Notes: generated by a model from the letters alone, not told the origin. A stretch of 64,000 nucleotides of DNA from Pseudomonas versuta (GCF_001294575.1 NZ_CP012676.1:2046001-2110000); one strand, 5' to 3'; shown: positions 39,757 to 48,601, counted from the first letter of the stretch. Program-made: numbers and translations.

Positions 39757-41490
39757 CTAGTTGTGGCTGTTTCGTTGCTCCCCTGCGCCCTGCAGCGCCA
39801 GTTGCACCGCGTCGTCGACACTCAAGCCGGTTAACAGCACATAGGGGTAGGCTGCCTCTGGCAACGCTTGCAACACTTCACGCGCTTCATGCCGCACACG
39901 GGCCAGCACCAGCCTCCTGCCCTCAGCCCGCACCTGAGTAAAAAACGCGGCCAGGGCTTCGATACTGGTGCCATCCAGGTCCGGTGATTCTTCCAGGCTG
40001 AGCACCACCGTCTGTATCGGAACCGTCGCCCTGCGCATCAAGCCTGAAGCGGCCTTGAGAATTCGCTCGGCATTGGCAAAAAACAGCGCCTGGCCGGGCC
40101 GTAGGATCAGCAGGCCCGGTATCTCCCGGGCATCGGGATGGTGCAGGCGATCGACAAAGTCATGGCCATCCCCCATGCGCCCAAGCACCTGCGTATCCGC
40201 AGATGACATTTGACGCAGCATCAGCACCACACTGATCGCCACAGCCACCAGCAAACCGTCCAGCACACCCAGTACTACCACCGCCGTGACGGCAGCAACT
40301 ACCAGTAACCGGTCACGTTTCCAGATGAAGTAGCGGGCCAAAGGCTGCAGGCTCAAACTGCGGCCCAGGGCATAGATGACAATGGCCGCCAGTACCGGCT
40401 CCGGGGTCAATGCCACGAAGGGCAACACGGTGAGCACAATAATCAGCACCACAAGAGCTGCAAACAGCCCGGCCAGGCGCGAGGTGGCACCGGCTGCTTC
40501 ATTGGCTGACGTCGCCGAATAGCCCGCACCGACCGGCATCCCGTGCAACAGCCCGGACACCAGATTAGCCGCCCCCAAGGCCAGCAGATCACGGTTGGAG
40601 GACACACGGTCAGTATGCTTGAGGGCAAACGAACTGATGGAGCCATAGGACTCTGCGTACAAAATCATGACCATGGCAAACGCCAACTCCCCCAGGCGCA
40701 GCCAGTCAGCGAACGGCAAGCGCGGCAAATGGCCCAGTTCCAGTTGCAGGTCGATCACACCGATCAAGGCCACTCCGTGGGCCTGCAAATCCAGCCACTG
40801 CCCGGCGCCAATTCCGAAGATCACCACCAACAGCCCGCCCGGCAATGACCGAACCCGCGCGCACAGCCACAACAACAGCAACGAACAACCCGCCACGGCA
40901 ATTGCAGGCCAGTTCCACCTGGGCAGTTGGTCCAGTAACTGGGGTAAAAAACGGATCAGGTTGTTATCCGCCAGATGCACCCCGGCCACGCTGGCCAGTT
41001 GCTTGAGAATGATCGTCAGCGCCAGACCGAAAGCAAAACCACGCAGCACTGGCCTGGCAATAAAAGAGGTGACGCCACCCAGTTTGAATAGTCCGGCCAA
41101 CAGGAAAAACACTGCACTGGTGAGTACCAGCCCCATCGCCAGTGACAGCCTCAGGGCTGAATCTCCACCGGCCAGACTGGCCGTAGCGGCTGCCAGTACC
41201 GCCGCAGACGATGATGTAGCAGACACAATGGCATAACGACTGGTGCCAAGCAGGCCGTAGCACACCAAGCCGGCAAACAAGGCAATGACACCCGCCTGGG
41301 GAGGCAACGCGGCAATGCTGGAATAGGCCACCGCCTCGGGAAGCAGCAAACCGGCGATGGATAAACCGGCCAGCAAATCCTTGAGGCGATTGGTTGGCGG
41401 CGAGGAGCCGGTGTCTGCGTCGGGTAGAGTTTTCAATCGGTGCGTCCCATCGGCAGATAACACTCTTACTGGCTTTGCGCCGAAGCACAA
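39757..41490 (-). CDS. SulP-family inorganic anion transporter with STAS domain
   Basis: Up to 577 residues. About a dozen membrane helices with the SulP signature PEAVAYSSIAALPPQAGVIAL near the N-terminus, and a C-terminal STAS domain (about residues 440-560; LSLEESPDLDGTSIEALAAF). It would carry sulfate, bicarbonate or a similar anion. The start is uncertain: a TTG at 41490 is shown, and a TTG at 41436 is an alternative. The FleN-like gene follows 66 bases later. Confidence 0.9.
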   Translation of the reverse strand: MCFGAKPVRVLSADGTHRLKTLPDADTGSSPPTNRLKDLLAGLSIAGLLLPEAVAYSSIAALPPQAGVIALFAGLVCYGLLGTSRYAIVSATSSSAAVLAAATASLAGGDSALRLSLAMGLVLTSAVFFLLAGLFKLGGVTSFIARPVLRGFAFGLALTIILKQLASVAGVHLADNNLIRFLPQLLDQLPRWNWPAIAVAGCSLLLLWLCARVRSLPGGLLVVIFGIGAGQWLDLQAHGVALIGVIDLQLELGHLPRLPFADWLRLGELAFAMVMILYAESYGSISSFALKHTDRVSSNRDLLALGAANLVSGLLHGMPVGAGYSATSANEAAGATSRLAGLFAALVVLIIVLTVLPFVALTPEPVLAAIVIYALGRSLSLQPLARYFIWKRDRLLVVAAVTAVVVLGVLDGLLVAVAISVVLMLRQMSSADTQVLGRMGDGHDFVDRLHHPDAREIPGLLILRPGQALFFANAERILKAASGLMRRATVPIQTVVLSLEESPDLDGTSIEALAAFFTQVRAEGRRLVLARVRHEAREVLQALPEAAYPYVLLTGLSVDDAVQLALQGAGEQRNSHN

Positions 41491-41817
41491 AAGTTTGCCC
41501 GGGGCCGCAGCACATTCCTTGCGCTTAAGATTTTCCAGAGCTCGCGCATCATGGCACGGCGCACGCTAAATAGCCGACCTCCAGCGACAAGCATAATCTT
41601 CACGCCCTCAGATGCCGAAAGGCGGACATCGGCAGATTTATCCGAAGGCTCATAGCGCTCAAACGTGACCGGGGTTGTCAGCCAATGATTTTTCTACGGC
41701 TCACACAAAATACGGCCTGATGCTCTCCTGCATCAGGCCGCAGTGGTTCTAACTCTGTGGTAAACCGACTCCGCCTCTTAGAGGCAGGGCAAGGGGAACG
41801 ATGCTGCGAATGCAATG
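41491..41817. other. 327-base intergenic region upstream of sulP
   Basis: Contains the hairpin at 41713-41740 and must hold the sulP promoter. No convincing coding frame was found on either strand, and no repeat of other window sequences. Confidence 0.5.
41713..41740 (-). terminator. Hairpin after the small lipoprotein
   Basis: CGGCCTGATGC and GCATCAGGCCG form an 11-bp perfect stem with a six-base loop. On the minus strand it is followed by the moderately T-rich TATTTTGTGTGA, so it can end the small lipoprotein transcript. Confidence 0.65.
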
Positions 41818-41967
41818 CTAGTAACGGTGATACTCCTGGCCTGCGTGATCGCGCCCACGATCTTCATGGTCGCGTCCACGATCATGCCCATCGTGCCAAT
41901 AAGGCCAGCACCCTCCCAGTAGCAATGCTGCTGTTAATGCAAAGATCCAGACAGTTGTTCGTTTCAT
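41818..41967 (-). CDS. Tiny His/Asp/Arg-rich lipoprotein (49 aa)
   Basis: ATG 41967 is preceded by GGAGG with seven bases between. The protein has a short signal peptide with the lipobox LGGC (Cys20). The mature part, only 29 residues, is packed with His, Asp, Arg and Gly in a repeating pattern (HDRGRDHEDRGRDH). It could bind metal ions at the outer membrane. It is too short for usual gene-finder limits, but the ribosome site, lipobox and terminator support it. Confidence 0.75.
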   Translation of the reverse strand: MKRTTVWIFALTAALLLGGCWPYWHDGHDRGRDHEDRGRDHAGQEYHRY

Positions 41968-42153
41968 GTGAGTACCTCCGGCCAGACGAAGCCTGACCCA
42001 GTGTTATTTTGATTGCGACACACTGAAGAGGTTCACGCGGGCTCGCCCGGTATTTTACTTGTGCCGGGCTCTTCGCCAGTGCTCACTGCGCGCCCATTTG
42101 CAACCTGCACAATGTCGCGGACAGGTTGCTGAGCCTGCCCTGCATCACACTGC

Positions 42154-42921
42154 TTACTCCGACATTTTCCACTGTCTGGCGAGCCGACTTTTTGATTCCC
42201 CGGACAACAATGTATTGACCGCTTCCAGCAAATCCAGGTTGTCCTTGTCCATCATATAAACTTTGTCGCTTGCTGTTCCGGGCAGGATGTTGGGGGTCGA
42301 CACACAGAAAATACCCGGCTCTTGGCTCTGGTAATAGTCGCCTTCAATCAAGTCGGTGAACATGACGTCTGCACTGGCGCTGCGAATCCCCTGCAGGCTG
42401 GCAATATTATCCTGAGCACGGACAATCTGCGCTTGCCTGATGTGCTTATCGACATACTCCTGGTTAGTGCCCCCCGGGTTGACAGTGACCCGCACGCCCT
42501 CGCGATCAATCGCTTCCAATGATTCAAACTGCCTGGTTTTGACGCATTGGGTCATGGCGATCTTGCCATTCTTGACCACCGGTGCAGAGAGCCCGAACTG
42601 GCTTTTTCTGGCCGGCGTCTCAGTAATCCCGCCCATTGCGATATCGAACTTGTCTGCTGCCAGGTCAGCTGACAGTGTTGGCCAGCTACTCAACACGAAT
42701 CTGACTTTGAGTTGCTGTTCATTGGCCAATGATCGCGCCATATCAATATCAAAGCCGACCAGTTCACCTCGCTTGTCGTGAAAAGCCAGCGGCGCATAAT
42801 CCCCGGGCACGCCTACCCGCAGTTCTGCACTTTGCTTGATGTCCTGCCAGCTTCTGGCGACCGCAGCCTGGGTAACTGACAGCGAGAGCAGGATCAGACA
42901 TCCCATATACGTTTTTTTCAT
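42154..42921 (-). CDS. Periplasmic cyclohexadienyl dehydratase-like binding protein
   Basis: 255 residues with a signal peptide (cleavage near VARS). It has the solute-binding-protein fold (family 3), but its closest resemblance is to Pseudomonas PheC: GDYAPLAF, GFDIDMA, SSWPTLSADL, the VNPGGTN loop (147-153) and TDLIEGD with Glu193 at the place of the catalytic Glu I remember for PheC (Glu173). It may therefore convert prephenate to phenylpyruvate or arogenate to phenylalanine in the periplasm. A plain amino-acid binding protein is the alternative; no permease or ATPase gene is adjacent. Confidence 0.75.
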   Translation of the reverse strand: MKKTYMGCLILLSLSVTQAAVARSWQDIKQSAELRVGVPGDYAPLAFHDKRGELVGFDIDMARSLANEQQLKVRFVLSSWPTLSADLAADKFDIAMGGITETPARKSQFGLSAPVVKNGKIAMTQCVKTRQFESLEAIDREGVRVTVNPGGTNQEYVDKHIRQAQIVRAQDNIASLQGIRSASADVMFTDLIEGDYYQSQEPGIFCVSTPNILPGTASDKVYMMDKDNLDLLEAVNTLLSGESKSRLARQWKMSE

Positions 42922-43102
42922 GACTTCCCACCTGGATACTGAAGTTATTTTTATAAGGGCTTTCAGGGTGCCGCCAAGGCGCCGGGTGTTGTCCAGGCCT
43001 AAGCACCCGCATGGACGCAGTGGCCGTATTGCTGCGCATCCTGTAGATATTAGCTTTCACCCACTGAAGCGATTATCTGTTCAACCACAGGCCCCGGCAC
43101 AC

Positions 43103-43639
43103 ATGAGAATTACAAAAGCACCAGAAGTCGATTATCCGGGTATTTCTCTCCGCCAGCTGGAGCGCACAGATATACCGCAATGGTACGCGTACCTTTCAAA
43201 GCAGCATGTGGTTCAACACACCAGCTGGAACTTGAGCTCAGAGAGCGATCTGCTGCCCATGTTCGACGCAATAGACTCCACGCTTTTTACCTCGATAAGA
43301 CGGCTGGCAATCATTGACGGGGTCAATGACAACCTGATTGGAACCATCGGATTGCACTCGATATCAGAAGCCAATAAAAGTGCAGAAGTGGCTTATGACC
43401 TGGCGCCTGAATGTTGGGGCAAAGGCATTGCCAGTGCAGTTTGCTCGGCATTTACACAATGGGCTTTTTTAGAGTACGGCTTCATTCGGGTGCAAGGCAC
43501 AGTGCTTGAAACCAACCTTGGCTCGGCCAAGGTTCTAAGAAATAGCGGATTTCAGTTCGAAGGCAGGTTGAGGTCATTCAGGATCGTGCGCACAAAACCA
43601 GGCAACTTCGATATGTATGCACGCCTGAGTACTGATTGA
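43103..43639 (+). CDS. GNAT-family N-acetyltransferase (RimJ/RimL type)
   Basis: 178 residues from ATG 43103. The fold shows ISLRQLERTDIPQWYAYL at the N-terminus and the acetyl-CoA loop ECWGKGIASAVCSAF, then GTVLETNLGSAKVLRNSGFQFEG, typical of ribosomal-protein-like acetyltransferases. The frame is open upstream into the divergent PheC-like gene, but that part is not coding. Its target is unknown. Confidence 0.88.
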   Translation: MRITKAPEVDYPGISLRQLERTDIPQWYAYLSKQHVVQHTSWNLSSESDLLPMFDAIDSTLFTSIRRLAIIDGVNDNLIGTIGLHSISEANKSAEVAYDLAPECWGKGIASAVCSAFTQWAFLEYGFIRVQGTVLETNLGSAKVLRNSGFQFEGRLRSFRIVRTKPGNFDMYARLSTD

Positions 43640-43682
43640 CCAGGGCGACCCGTATTTACGTAGCCGCCCCCAGGCATAACAG

Positions 43683-43711
43683 GCCCGCTCTACGATTGAG
43701 CGGGCTTTTTT
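43683..43711 (+). terminator. Rho-independent terminator after the GNAT gene
   Basis: GCCCGCTC and GAGCGGGC form an eight-bp stem with a seven-base loop, followed directly by six T. Confidence 0.9.
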
Positions 43712-43882
43712 ATGCGTCCTGCATCGCCGGAGCGGCTATCAATCTCGAACCGCTGCGCGCCGAGCGAAAATCTTCCGCGTTTCCGGGAGCGCTCGGCGAA
43801 TGGACAAATCCCTGATCCCTGCGTCTGGCCTCAAGCCTCGGTGCGCCAGGCGCTACCCATGGGGCCGGCCACGCAACCTGTC

Positions 43883-44461
43883 CTAACGGGGCTTGCCCCC
43901 TGAGCACAGTTCCCCGGTCACACGGATCAATGCCAGCTTGTGTAATGGATCCTTGGCCAAGGCTGAACGTGCCTGGTCCACCCAGCGTGAGCAGCCCGGG
44001 TCGTTGCGATAAGGGGCAAAAGCCGCGTAGTGCTGCAACAGACGGGTTTGCAGTTCATCCAGCTGCGCCCGGATCTGCGTTGAGAGATCGGAGCGCGGGA
44101 CATCCGGAGCTTTGCCGGCGGCCTGCCATTGAGCCAACAGTCCGTATTGCACCAGCTTGTTGCCCTCGATCTGGGCAGCGAGCAGTTCGGCCACGGCATC
44201 CGGGTCAAGCTGACGGGCTTTGGCCAACACTCGGGCATTGCCGATGACTTGTGCTTCGCGAGCACTGTCCTGGATCGGCTTGCCACTGTCCCATTTGCTG
44301 AGGGCGACCTGGTCCGCGATGTTCAGTCGCTCATCCATGGTTGCGAGCAACAGGTTCAGAGATTCAGGTGCCGGTGCAGACGGGCTGGCGTGGGCGTTAC
44401 CAATGGCAAGGCTGAGGGCGCAAGCACCAAGCAGACGGGAAAAAACGGTACGGCCGGACAT
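43883..44461 (-). CDS. Secreted chorismate mutase (AroQ-gamma type)
   Basis: 192 residues with a signal peptide (cleavage near AHAS). The mature N-terminus carries the AroQ active-site pattern: Arg45 (MDERL), Lys56 (ALSKW), Asp65 and Glu69 (IQDSAREA). The longer chain with Cys near the C-terminus and LGIN-like RLLQHYAAFAPYR is the periplasmic gamma subclass. It converts chorismate to prephenate outside the cytoplasm. The PheC-like gene 1 kb away on the same strand could use the product. Confidence 0.87.
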   Translation of the reverse strand: MSGRTVFSRLLGACALSLAIGNAHASPSAPAPESLNLLLATMDERLNIADQVALSKWDSGKPIQDSAREAQVIGNARVLAKARQLDPDAVAELLAAQIEGNKLVQYGLLAQWQAAGKAPDVPRSDLSTQIRAQLDELQTRLLQHYAAFAPYRNDPGCSRWVDQARSALAKDPLHKLALIRVTGELCSGGKPR

Positions 44462-44623
44462 GGACGGATCCTTTTCGCTTGAATAGTCAAAAACTCCAAA
44501 ACAGCCGGCTTTTATACTGATAAATATCAGCGTGTAACAGCTCTGAGGTGCGCCTGATCAATGTCCGCTCAGGCCTGGCAGAACACAAAATGCAATACGC
44601 CGAGCCCCCGATTCAACCCGCTT

Positions 44624-45325
44624 TCAACGATGCGGGTCTTGCCGGGGCTCAAGCTGCGACGCAGTGCCCATTGCGCCGCCTGCCCCACCGCCACCGCCAC
44701 CGCCACCGCCTTTAGCGCCGCCCTTTGAATCGCCCTTGTCGCCTTTGCCGCCACCCGAAGAAGACGGGCGAACCGGCCCTTGCCTTGGAATCGAAAGCGC
44801 TGCGGGAATAGGGTCAAGATTAAGCACCACACGAATGAAGTCACGCAGGGAAGTAACCAGTTCGGCTGTATGAATGGGGCGGCCGGCCACAAGCTCAGTG
44901 GCAGCAACCGCGGCCAGGCGAACCTGTTCCTCGGTGCCCAGCAAAATAATGTCGGAAAGCGCCGCTTCGACGGCATCGCGTACCCGCCTTGAGCGGTCGC
45001 CATTGCCTTGTCCGGCAACAGATTGCAACGTCTCGCTGTCGGCGGCCGGATCCAGGCTGGCGGCGGCAGTATCAGCCCTGCGACGCAAATCCCGCAGATG
45101 TGTGGGATCGACTGCAAGGTTTCCGGTGAATGAACCACCCAGGGTTTTGTAAGCCGCGATGAGCGTGCGCAACCGTTCGTTGATTTGGCGGTTTTCCCGC
45201 TCCCGCCGTTGCTGGATCGTATGCATTGCGAGCAGTCGGATACCGACACCGATTACGGTTATCAGGACTAACCCCAATAGCGTTGAGAGGATGCCCTCCC
45301 AGGAACTGAAATCCAGATTGCGCAT
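44624..45325 (-). CDS. Membrane protein with Gly-rich C-terminal tail (233 aa)
   Basis: From ATG 45325 (MRNLDFSSWEG). One N-terminal membrane helix (ILSTLLGLVLITVIGVGIRLL), then a charged helical domain of about 150 residues, and a low-complexity tail of Gly, Lys, Asp and Ser that includes a run of nine Gly, ending polar. The domain between is unrecognised. The tail is encoded by an unstable-looking GCC-type repeat (44664-44740). Confidence 0.68.
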   Translation of the reverse strand: MRNLDFSSWEGILSTLLGLVLITVIGVGIRLLAMHTIQQRRERENRQINERLRTLIAAYKTLGGSFTGNLAVDPTHLRDLRRRADTAAASLDPAADSETLQSVAGQGNGDRSRRVRDAVEAALSDIILLGTEEQVRLAAVAATELVAGRPIHTAELVTSLRDFIRVVLNLDPIPAALSIPRQGPVRPSSSGGGKGDKGDSKGGAKGGGGGGGGGAGGAMGTASQLEPRQDPHR

Positions 45326-45381
45326 ACTGACTCCAAGGCTCGAGCGGGAGGGATCATCCTGCTTGTGGGTAGGACACTCTA

Positions 45382-45560
45382 GCAGCTGGAACGGATAGCT
45401 TCGGGAGTGCATCCCGACAACCTGATGTGCACCGCCACGACCCCGCCCATGGATTGCGCCACCAGGGCCTTGGGTCTGTCGATTTTAGCGAGCGCGAACA
45501 ATGCCAGATGCTTGAGGCTGGTCACATTAGGATTAGGTGGTTCATGCCTTGGCGTACCGG
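45382..45560 (-). pseudogene. Remnant of an alpha/beta hydrolase gene
   Basis: A short minus-strand stretch reads LFALAKIDRPKALVAQSMGGVVAVHI, which is the nucleophile-elbow region (GxSxG-like QSMGG) of alpha/beta hydrolases, followed by TPEAIRSS. Neither the beginning nor the rest of such a gene is present in the 324-base gap between flanking genes, so it is a decayed fragment at most. The remainder of the gap (45326-45649) shows nothing else. Confidence 0.4.
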
Positions 45561-45649
45561 CGAGGGTCTGGCTCACCTGCAGACGATTTCACACAGTGGA
45601 TGAGATATCTTGTCGAACTGTCGATTCGCTCAACATGCCAGGGAAGCCA

Positions 45650-46537
45650 ATGCTCAGCTCACTCGTGTCAAATGGTCTGCTACAAACCCCTGACCGATTA
45701 GAGCCGATGGTCCCCTGGTGGAGTTTTACCAAAACAGTACTGGCTGCAACAGCCCTGTCGTTGGTACGGGACGGGCTGATCAGGTTGGACGACCCGGTGC
45801 TTGATCAGCCCTTCACGCTACGCCAGCTACTGCGCCATGAGGCAGGTCTGGCTGATTACGGCGAACTTGCGCAGTATCACGCCGCCGTTTCCAACAATGA
45901 GCCCGCCTGGCCGGCCAATGAAATGATGCAACGTCTTGACGGTACTCAACTTCGATACAGTCCCGGAACCGGTTGGCGTTACTCCAATGTGGGCTACTGG
46001 TTCATCGCCAGGCTGATTGAACGGCTAACTGATCTGACGCTTGATGACGCGGTGATTCAACGGGCACTTTGCCCTCTGGGCCTGTCGAACGTTCGCTTTG
46101 CCAAAACGCGAGCAGACTTACAAACGACCCATTCTGCAAGCGCCTCAAATTATGACCCCGCCTGGGTTTATCACGGTCTGTTGATCGGCCCGACTTCTCA
46201 AGCAGCGCTATTTCTGAATCGACTCCTCTGCACAGACCTGCTCTGCCCGGGCTTGCTCCTGGAAATGCAAACAGCACGAAGATTGGGCGGCCCGATTCCC
46301 GGGCGCCCTTGGATCACCCCGGGCTATGGTCTTGGTGTGATGCAGGGGTCGATTGACGGCGGATATTCCCTCTGCGGGCACACAGGTTGCGGCCCCGGCA
46401 GTGTCATTGCTGTCTACCGCGTTTGCGACGGCGATGCATCGGCGTGTAGCACTGTATTTGCGGCCGGCGCCAGTGAAGGTGCCGTCGAAGCCATCGTTGT
46501 TGAACAGTTGATGCAAGCTCTGCGGCAGCGGGGTTGA
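45650..46537 (+). CDS. Serine hydrolase of the beta-lactamase/PBP family
   Basis: About 295 residues from ATG 45650, which has AGGGA upstream; the frame is open back to 45407 but that part overlaps the decayed fragment. The catalytic SxxK is SFTK (residues 25-28), followed by HEAGLADYG and the YSN motif. The last part carries GHTGCGPGS, corresponding to the KTG-like strand. There is no signal peptide, so it is probably cytoplasmic. An esterase or peptidase activity is likelier than antibiotic resistance. Confidence 0.82.
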   Translation: MLSSLVSNGLLQTPDRLEPMVPWWSFTKTVLAATALSLVRDGLIRLDDPVLDQPFTLRQLLRHEAGLADYGELAQYHAAVSNNEPAWPANEMMQRLDGTQLRYSPGTGWRYSNVGYWFIARLIERLTDLTLDDAVIQRALCPLGLSNVRFAKTRADLQTTHSASASNYDPAWVYHGLLIGPTSQAALFLNRLLCTDLLCPGLLLEMQTARRLGGPIPGRPWITPGYGLGVMQGSIDGGYSLCGHTGCGPGSVIAVYRVCDGDASACSTVFAAGASEGAVEAIVVEQLMQALRQRG

Positions 46538-46579
46538 AAGGTGAGGTTTTCGCATCTGCACAAAAAAATTGCCGATTGA

Positions 46580-46608
46580 TTGTCAGGTGATTTTTTTCAG
46601 CCTATCTT
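46580..46608 (+). promoter_or_regulatory. Predicted sigma-70 promoter of the folE operon
   Basis: TTGTCA (46580-46585) and TATCTT (46603-46608) are spaced by 17 bases, about 90 bases before folE. Just downstream lies the inverted repeat TATAC (46619-46623) / GTATA (46639-46643), which could be an operator. Confidence 0.5.
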
Positions 46609-46696
46609 GAACAATACCTATACAAGGCACTTAGCCTCGTATAACTATTTGGCAATGGATTGGCACTCACGCTCATCACCGCTGCGAGAAACTTGA

Positions 46697-47254
46697 ATGA
46701 ACCCACTATTAGCCAGCCATTACCGTGAAATTCTCGTTGGCGTCGGTGAAAACCCCGAGCGCGAGGGGCTGTTAGACACGCCCAAGCGTGCCGCCAAAGC
46801 GATGCAGTACCTGTGCAATGGCTACACGTTGAGCCTGGAAGACGTCACCAACGGTGCCTTATTCGAGTCGCAGAGCGATGAAATGGTGATTGTGCGCGAC
46901 ATCGAGCTTTATTCCTTGTGCGAGCACCACATGCTGCCCTTTATCGGCAAGGCGCATGTGGCGTACATGCCTACCGGCAGGGTACTGGGATTATCAAAGG
47001 TCGCGCGCGTGGTGGACATGTTCGCGCGTCGCCTGCAGATCCAGGAAAACCTCACCCGCCAGATTGCCGAAGCCATCCAGCAGATCACCGATGCCGCCGG
47101 TGTGGCGGTGGTCATTGAAGCCAGGCACATGTGCATGATGATGCGCGGGGTAGAGAAGCAGAATTCGGTCATGACCTCCTCTGTGATGCTGGGCGCCTTC
47201 CGTGATAGCTCGACGACGCGGCAGGAATTCCTGCAGCTCATCGGACGACGATAA
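46697..47254 (+). CDS. folE: GTP cyclohydrolase I
   Basis: 185 residues; converts GTP to dihydroneopterin triphosphate, the first step of tetrahydrofolate and pterin synthesis. Zinc ligands Cys75 and His78 ([10 protein letters not shown]) and Cys146 ([10 protein letters not shown]) are all present, marking the zinc-dependent FolE1 type. It leads an operon with DUF3833, an SDR enzyme and DUF6482. Pseudomonas usually carries more than one folE-type gene, so this may be an accessory copy. Confidence 0.94.
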   Translation: MNPLLASHYREILVGVGENPEREGLLDTPKRAAKAMQYLCNGYTLSLEDVTNGALFESQSDEMVIVRDIELYSLCEHHMLPFIGKAHVAYMPTGRVLGLSKVARVVDMFARRLQIQENLTRQIAEAIQQITDAAGVAVVIEARHMCMMMRGVEKQNSVMTSSVMLGAFRDSSTTRQEFLQLIGRR

Positions 47255-47337
47255 ACCTGTACAGGGGGCTACTAACCGTACAACCCCATGGTTCAAGGCT
47301 TGACCCTCATCACCGGTGTACTCCAGGGAGTAAGGCA

Positions 47338-47880
47338 ATGACCCGATTTTTGCTGTTAGTGGCACTGGTACTCAGCGTCGCGAGCTGCTCCAGTGTGGAT
47401 GTCGCCCGTTATGCGGATCAGCAACCGGCATTGAACCTGGAGCGTTTTTTCAGCCAGCCCGTCAAAGCCTGGGGGATATTTCAGAAGCGCAGCGGTGAGG
47501 TTGCCAAGCGTTTCGAGGTCAACATCGTCAGCCGTCGCGAGGGCAACAACCTGATTCTCGACGAGCGCTTCCTGTACAGCGACGGCACCCGCCAACGCCG
47601 CGTCTGGACCCTCACGCCAGAGGGCCAGGGGCGCTGGAGCGGTCGCGCGGATGATGTGGTGGGTGTCGCCAAGGGCCAAGTCGCTGGAAACACGTTGCAC
47701 TGGCGTTATCGCCTGAACCTGCCGGTCGGCGACTCGAGCTACGAAATGAGCATGGACGACTGGATGTACTTGATGGACGAGGACACGCTGATCAACCGCA
47801 CCCGTATGTCCAAGTTCGGGGTAGAGGTCGGCCAGGTGACCTTGTTCTTCCGTCGCCAGGCCGTCGGAGCGAGCCAATGA
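47338..47880 (+). CDS. DUF3833 family lipoprotein
   Basis: 180 residues with a signal peptide and lipobox VASC (Cys17). The rest, with LDERFLYSDGTRQRRVWTL and MSMDDWMYLMDEDTLINRTRMSKFG, matches DUF3833, a lipocalin-like beta-rich family. Its stop overlaps the SDR start in an ATGA junction. The function is unknown; relatives occur in stress- or light-induced clusters, as far as I remember. Confidence 0.85.
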   Translation: MTRFLLLVALVLSVASCSSVDVARYADQQPALNLERFFSQPVKAWGIFQKRSGEVAKRFEVNIVSRREGNNLILDERFLYSDGTRQRRVWTLTPEGQGRWSGRADDVVGVAKGQVAGNTLHWRYRLNLPVGDSSYEMSMDDWMYLMDEDTLINRTRMSKFGVEVGQVTLFFRRQAVGASQ

Positions 47881-48587
47881 ACCACACATTGACTATGGCC
47901 TCGCTCGGCGACGGTTATCGCGCGCTGGTGATCGGCGCCAGTGGAGCCCTCGGCACGGCCTTTTGCGAACTGCTCAAACAGGATCCGCGCTGTGCCGGAG
48001 TTCGCGCGCTGGGGCGCCATACCGTTCCCGAGCTGGACCTTGAGCGACCCGAAACGATTGCCAGCGCCGCCACCGAATTGGCAGCCGAAGCGCCCTATCA
48101 ACTGATCGTACACGCTACCGGCCTGCTCCATCGCGACCGAATCAAGCCGGAAAAAAGCTTCAGCGCGATCGAGCCAGAGGCGCTGCAGGCCGTGTTTCAA
48201 GTGAACACGTTGGGGCCGGCATTGGTGTTACGCCACTTTCTGCCGCTGCTCGAACCTCGGGGTGCGATGGCGATGCTTTCGGCGAAGGTCGGGAGCATTG
48301 GCGACAACCGTCTGGGCGGCTGGTACGCCTATCGCGCCTCCAAGGCTGCGCTGAACATGCTGATCAAGACCGCCGCCATCGAACTGGCGCGCACCCGGCC
48401 GCAAAGCCGCTTGCTCAGCCTGCACCCGGGAACGGTTGTGTCGGGGTTGTCGCAACCTTTTCGCGGAGCCACCAATGCCCGCCCGGCAGACATTGCGGCG
48501 GCCCAATTACTGACCTTGATTGACCAGTTGACGCCGGCCGACAGCGGCCATTTCTTTGCCTACGATGGAGAACGCCTGCCCTGGTAG
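47877..48587 (+). CDS. Short-chain dehydrogenase/reductase (C-factor-like)
   Basis: 236 residues. The nucleotide-binding loop VIGASGALGTAF, the catalytic Tyr-Lys pair in WYAYRASKAALNM and Ser in MLSAKVGSIGD identify a classical SDR. The motif order is closest to the CsgA/C-factor-like subgroup. Given the neighbours, a reductase acting on a pterin or similar compound is possible but unproved. It overlaps DUF3833 upstream and is 14 bases before DUF6482. Confidence 0.88.
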   Translation: MNHTLTMASLGDGYRALVIGASGALGTAFCELLKQDPRCAGVRALGRHTVPELDLERPETIASAATELAAEAPYQLIVHATGLLHRDRIKPEKSFSAIEPEALQAVFQVNTLGPALVLRHFLPLLEPRGAMAMLSAKVGSIGDNRLGGWYAYRASKAALNMLIKTAAIELARTRPQSRLLSLHPGTVVSGLSQPFRGATNARPADIAAAQLLTLIDQLTPADSGHFFAYDGERLPW

Positions 48588-48601
48588 GCAAGGAGTGAAG
48601 C

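Noticed and set aside
44569..45249. 226-residue minus-strand frame overlapping the Gly-tailed protein
   Set aside because: Other frame of the same gene; the membrane helix and start favour 44624-45325.
46538..46696. Zur-box before folE, as expected for a zinc-sparing paralogue
   Set aside because: This FolE keeps all zinc ligands, and only a weak GTATAAC half-site is seen.
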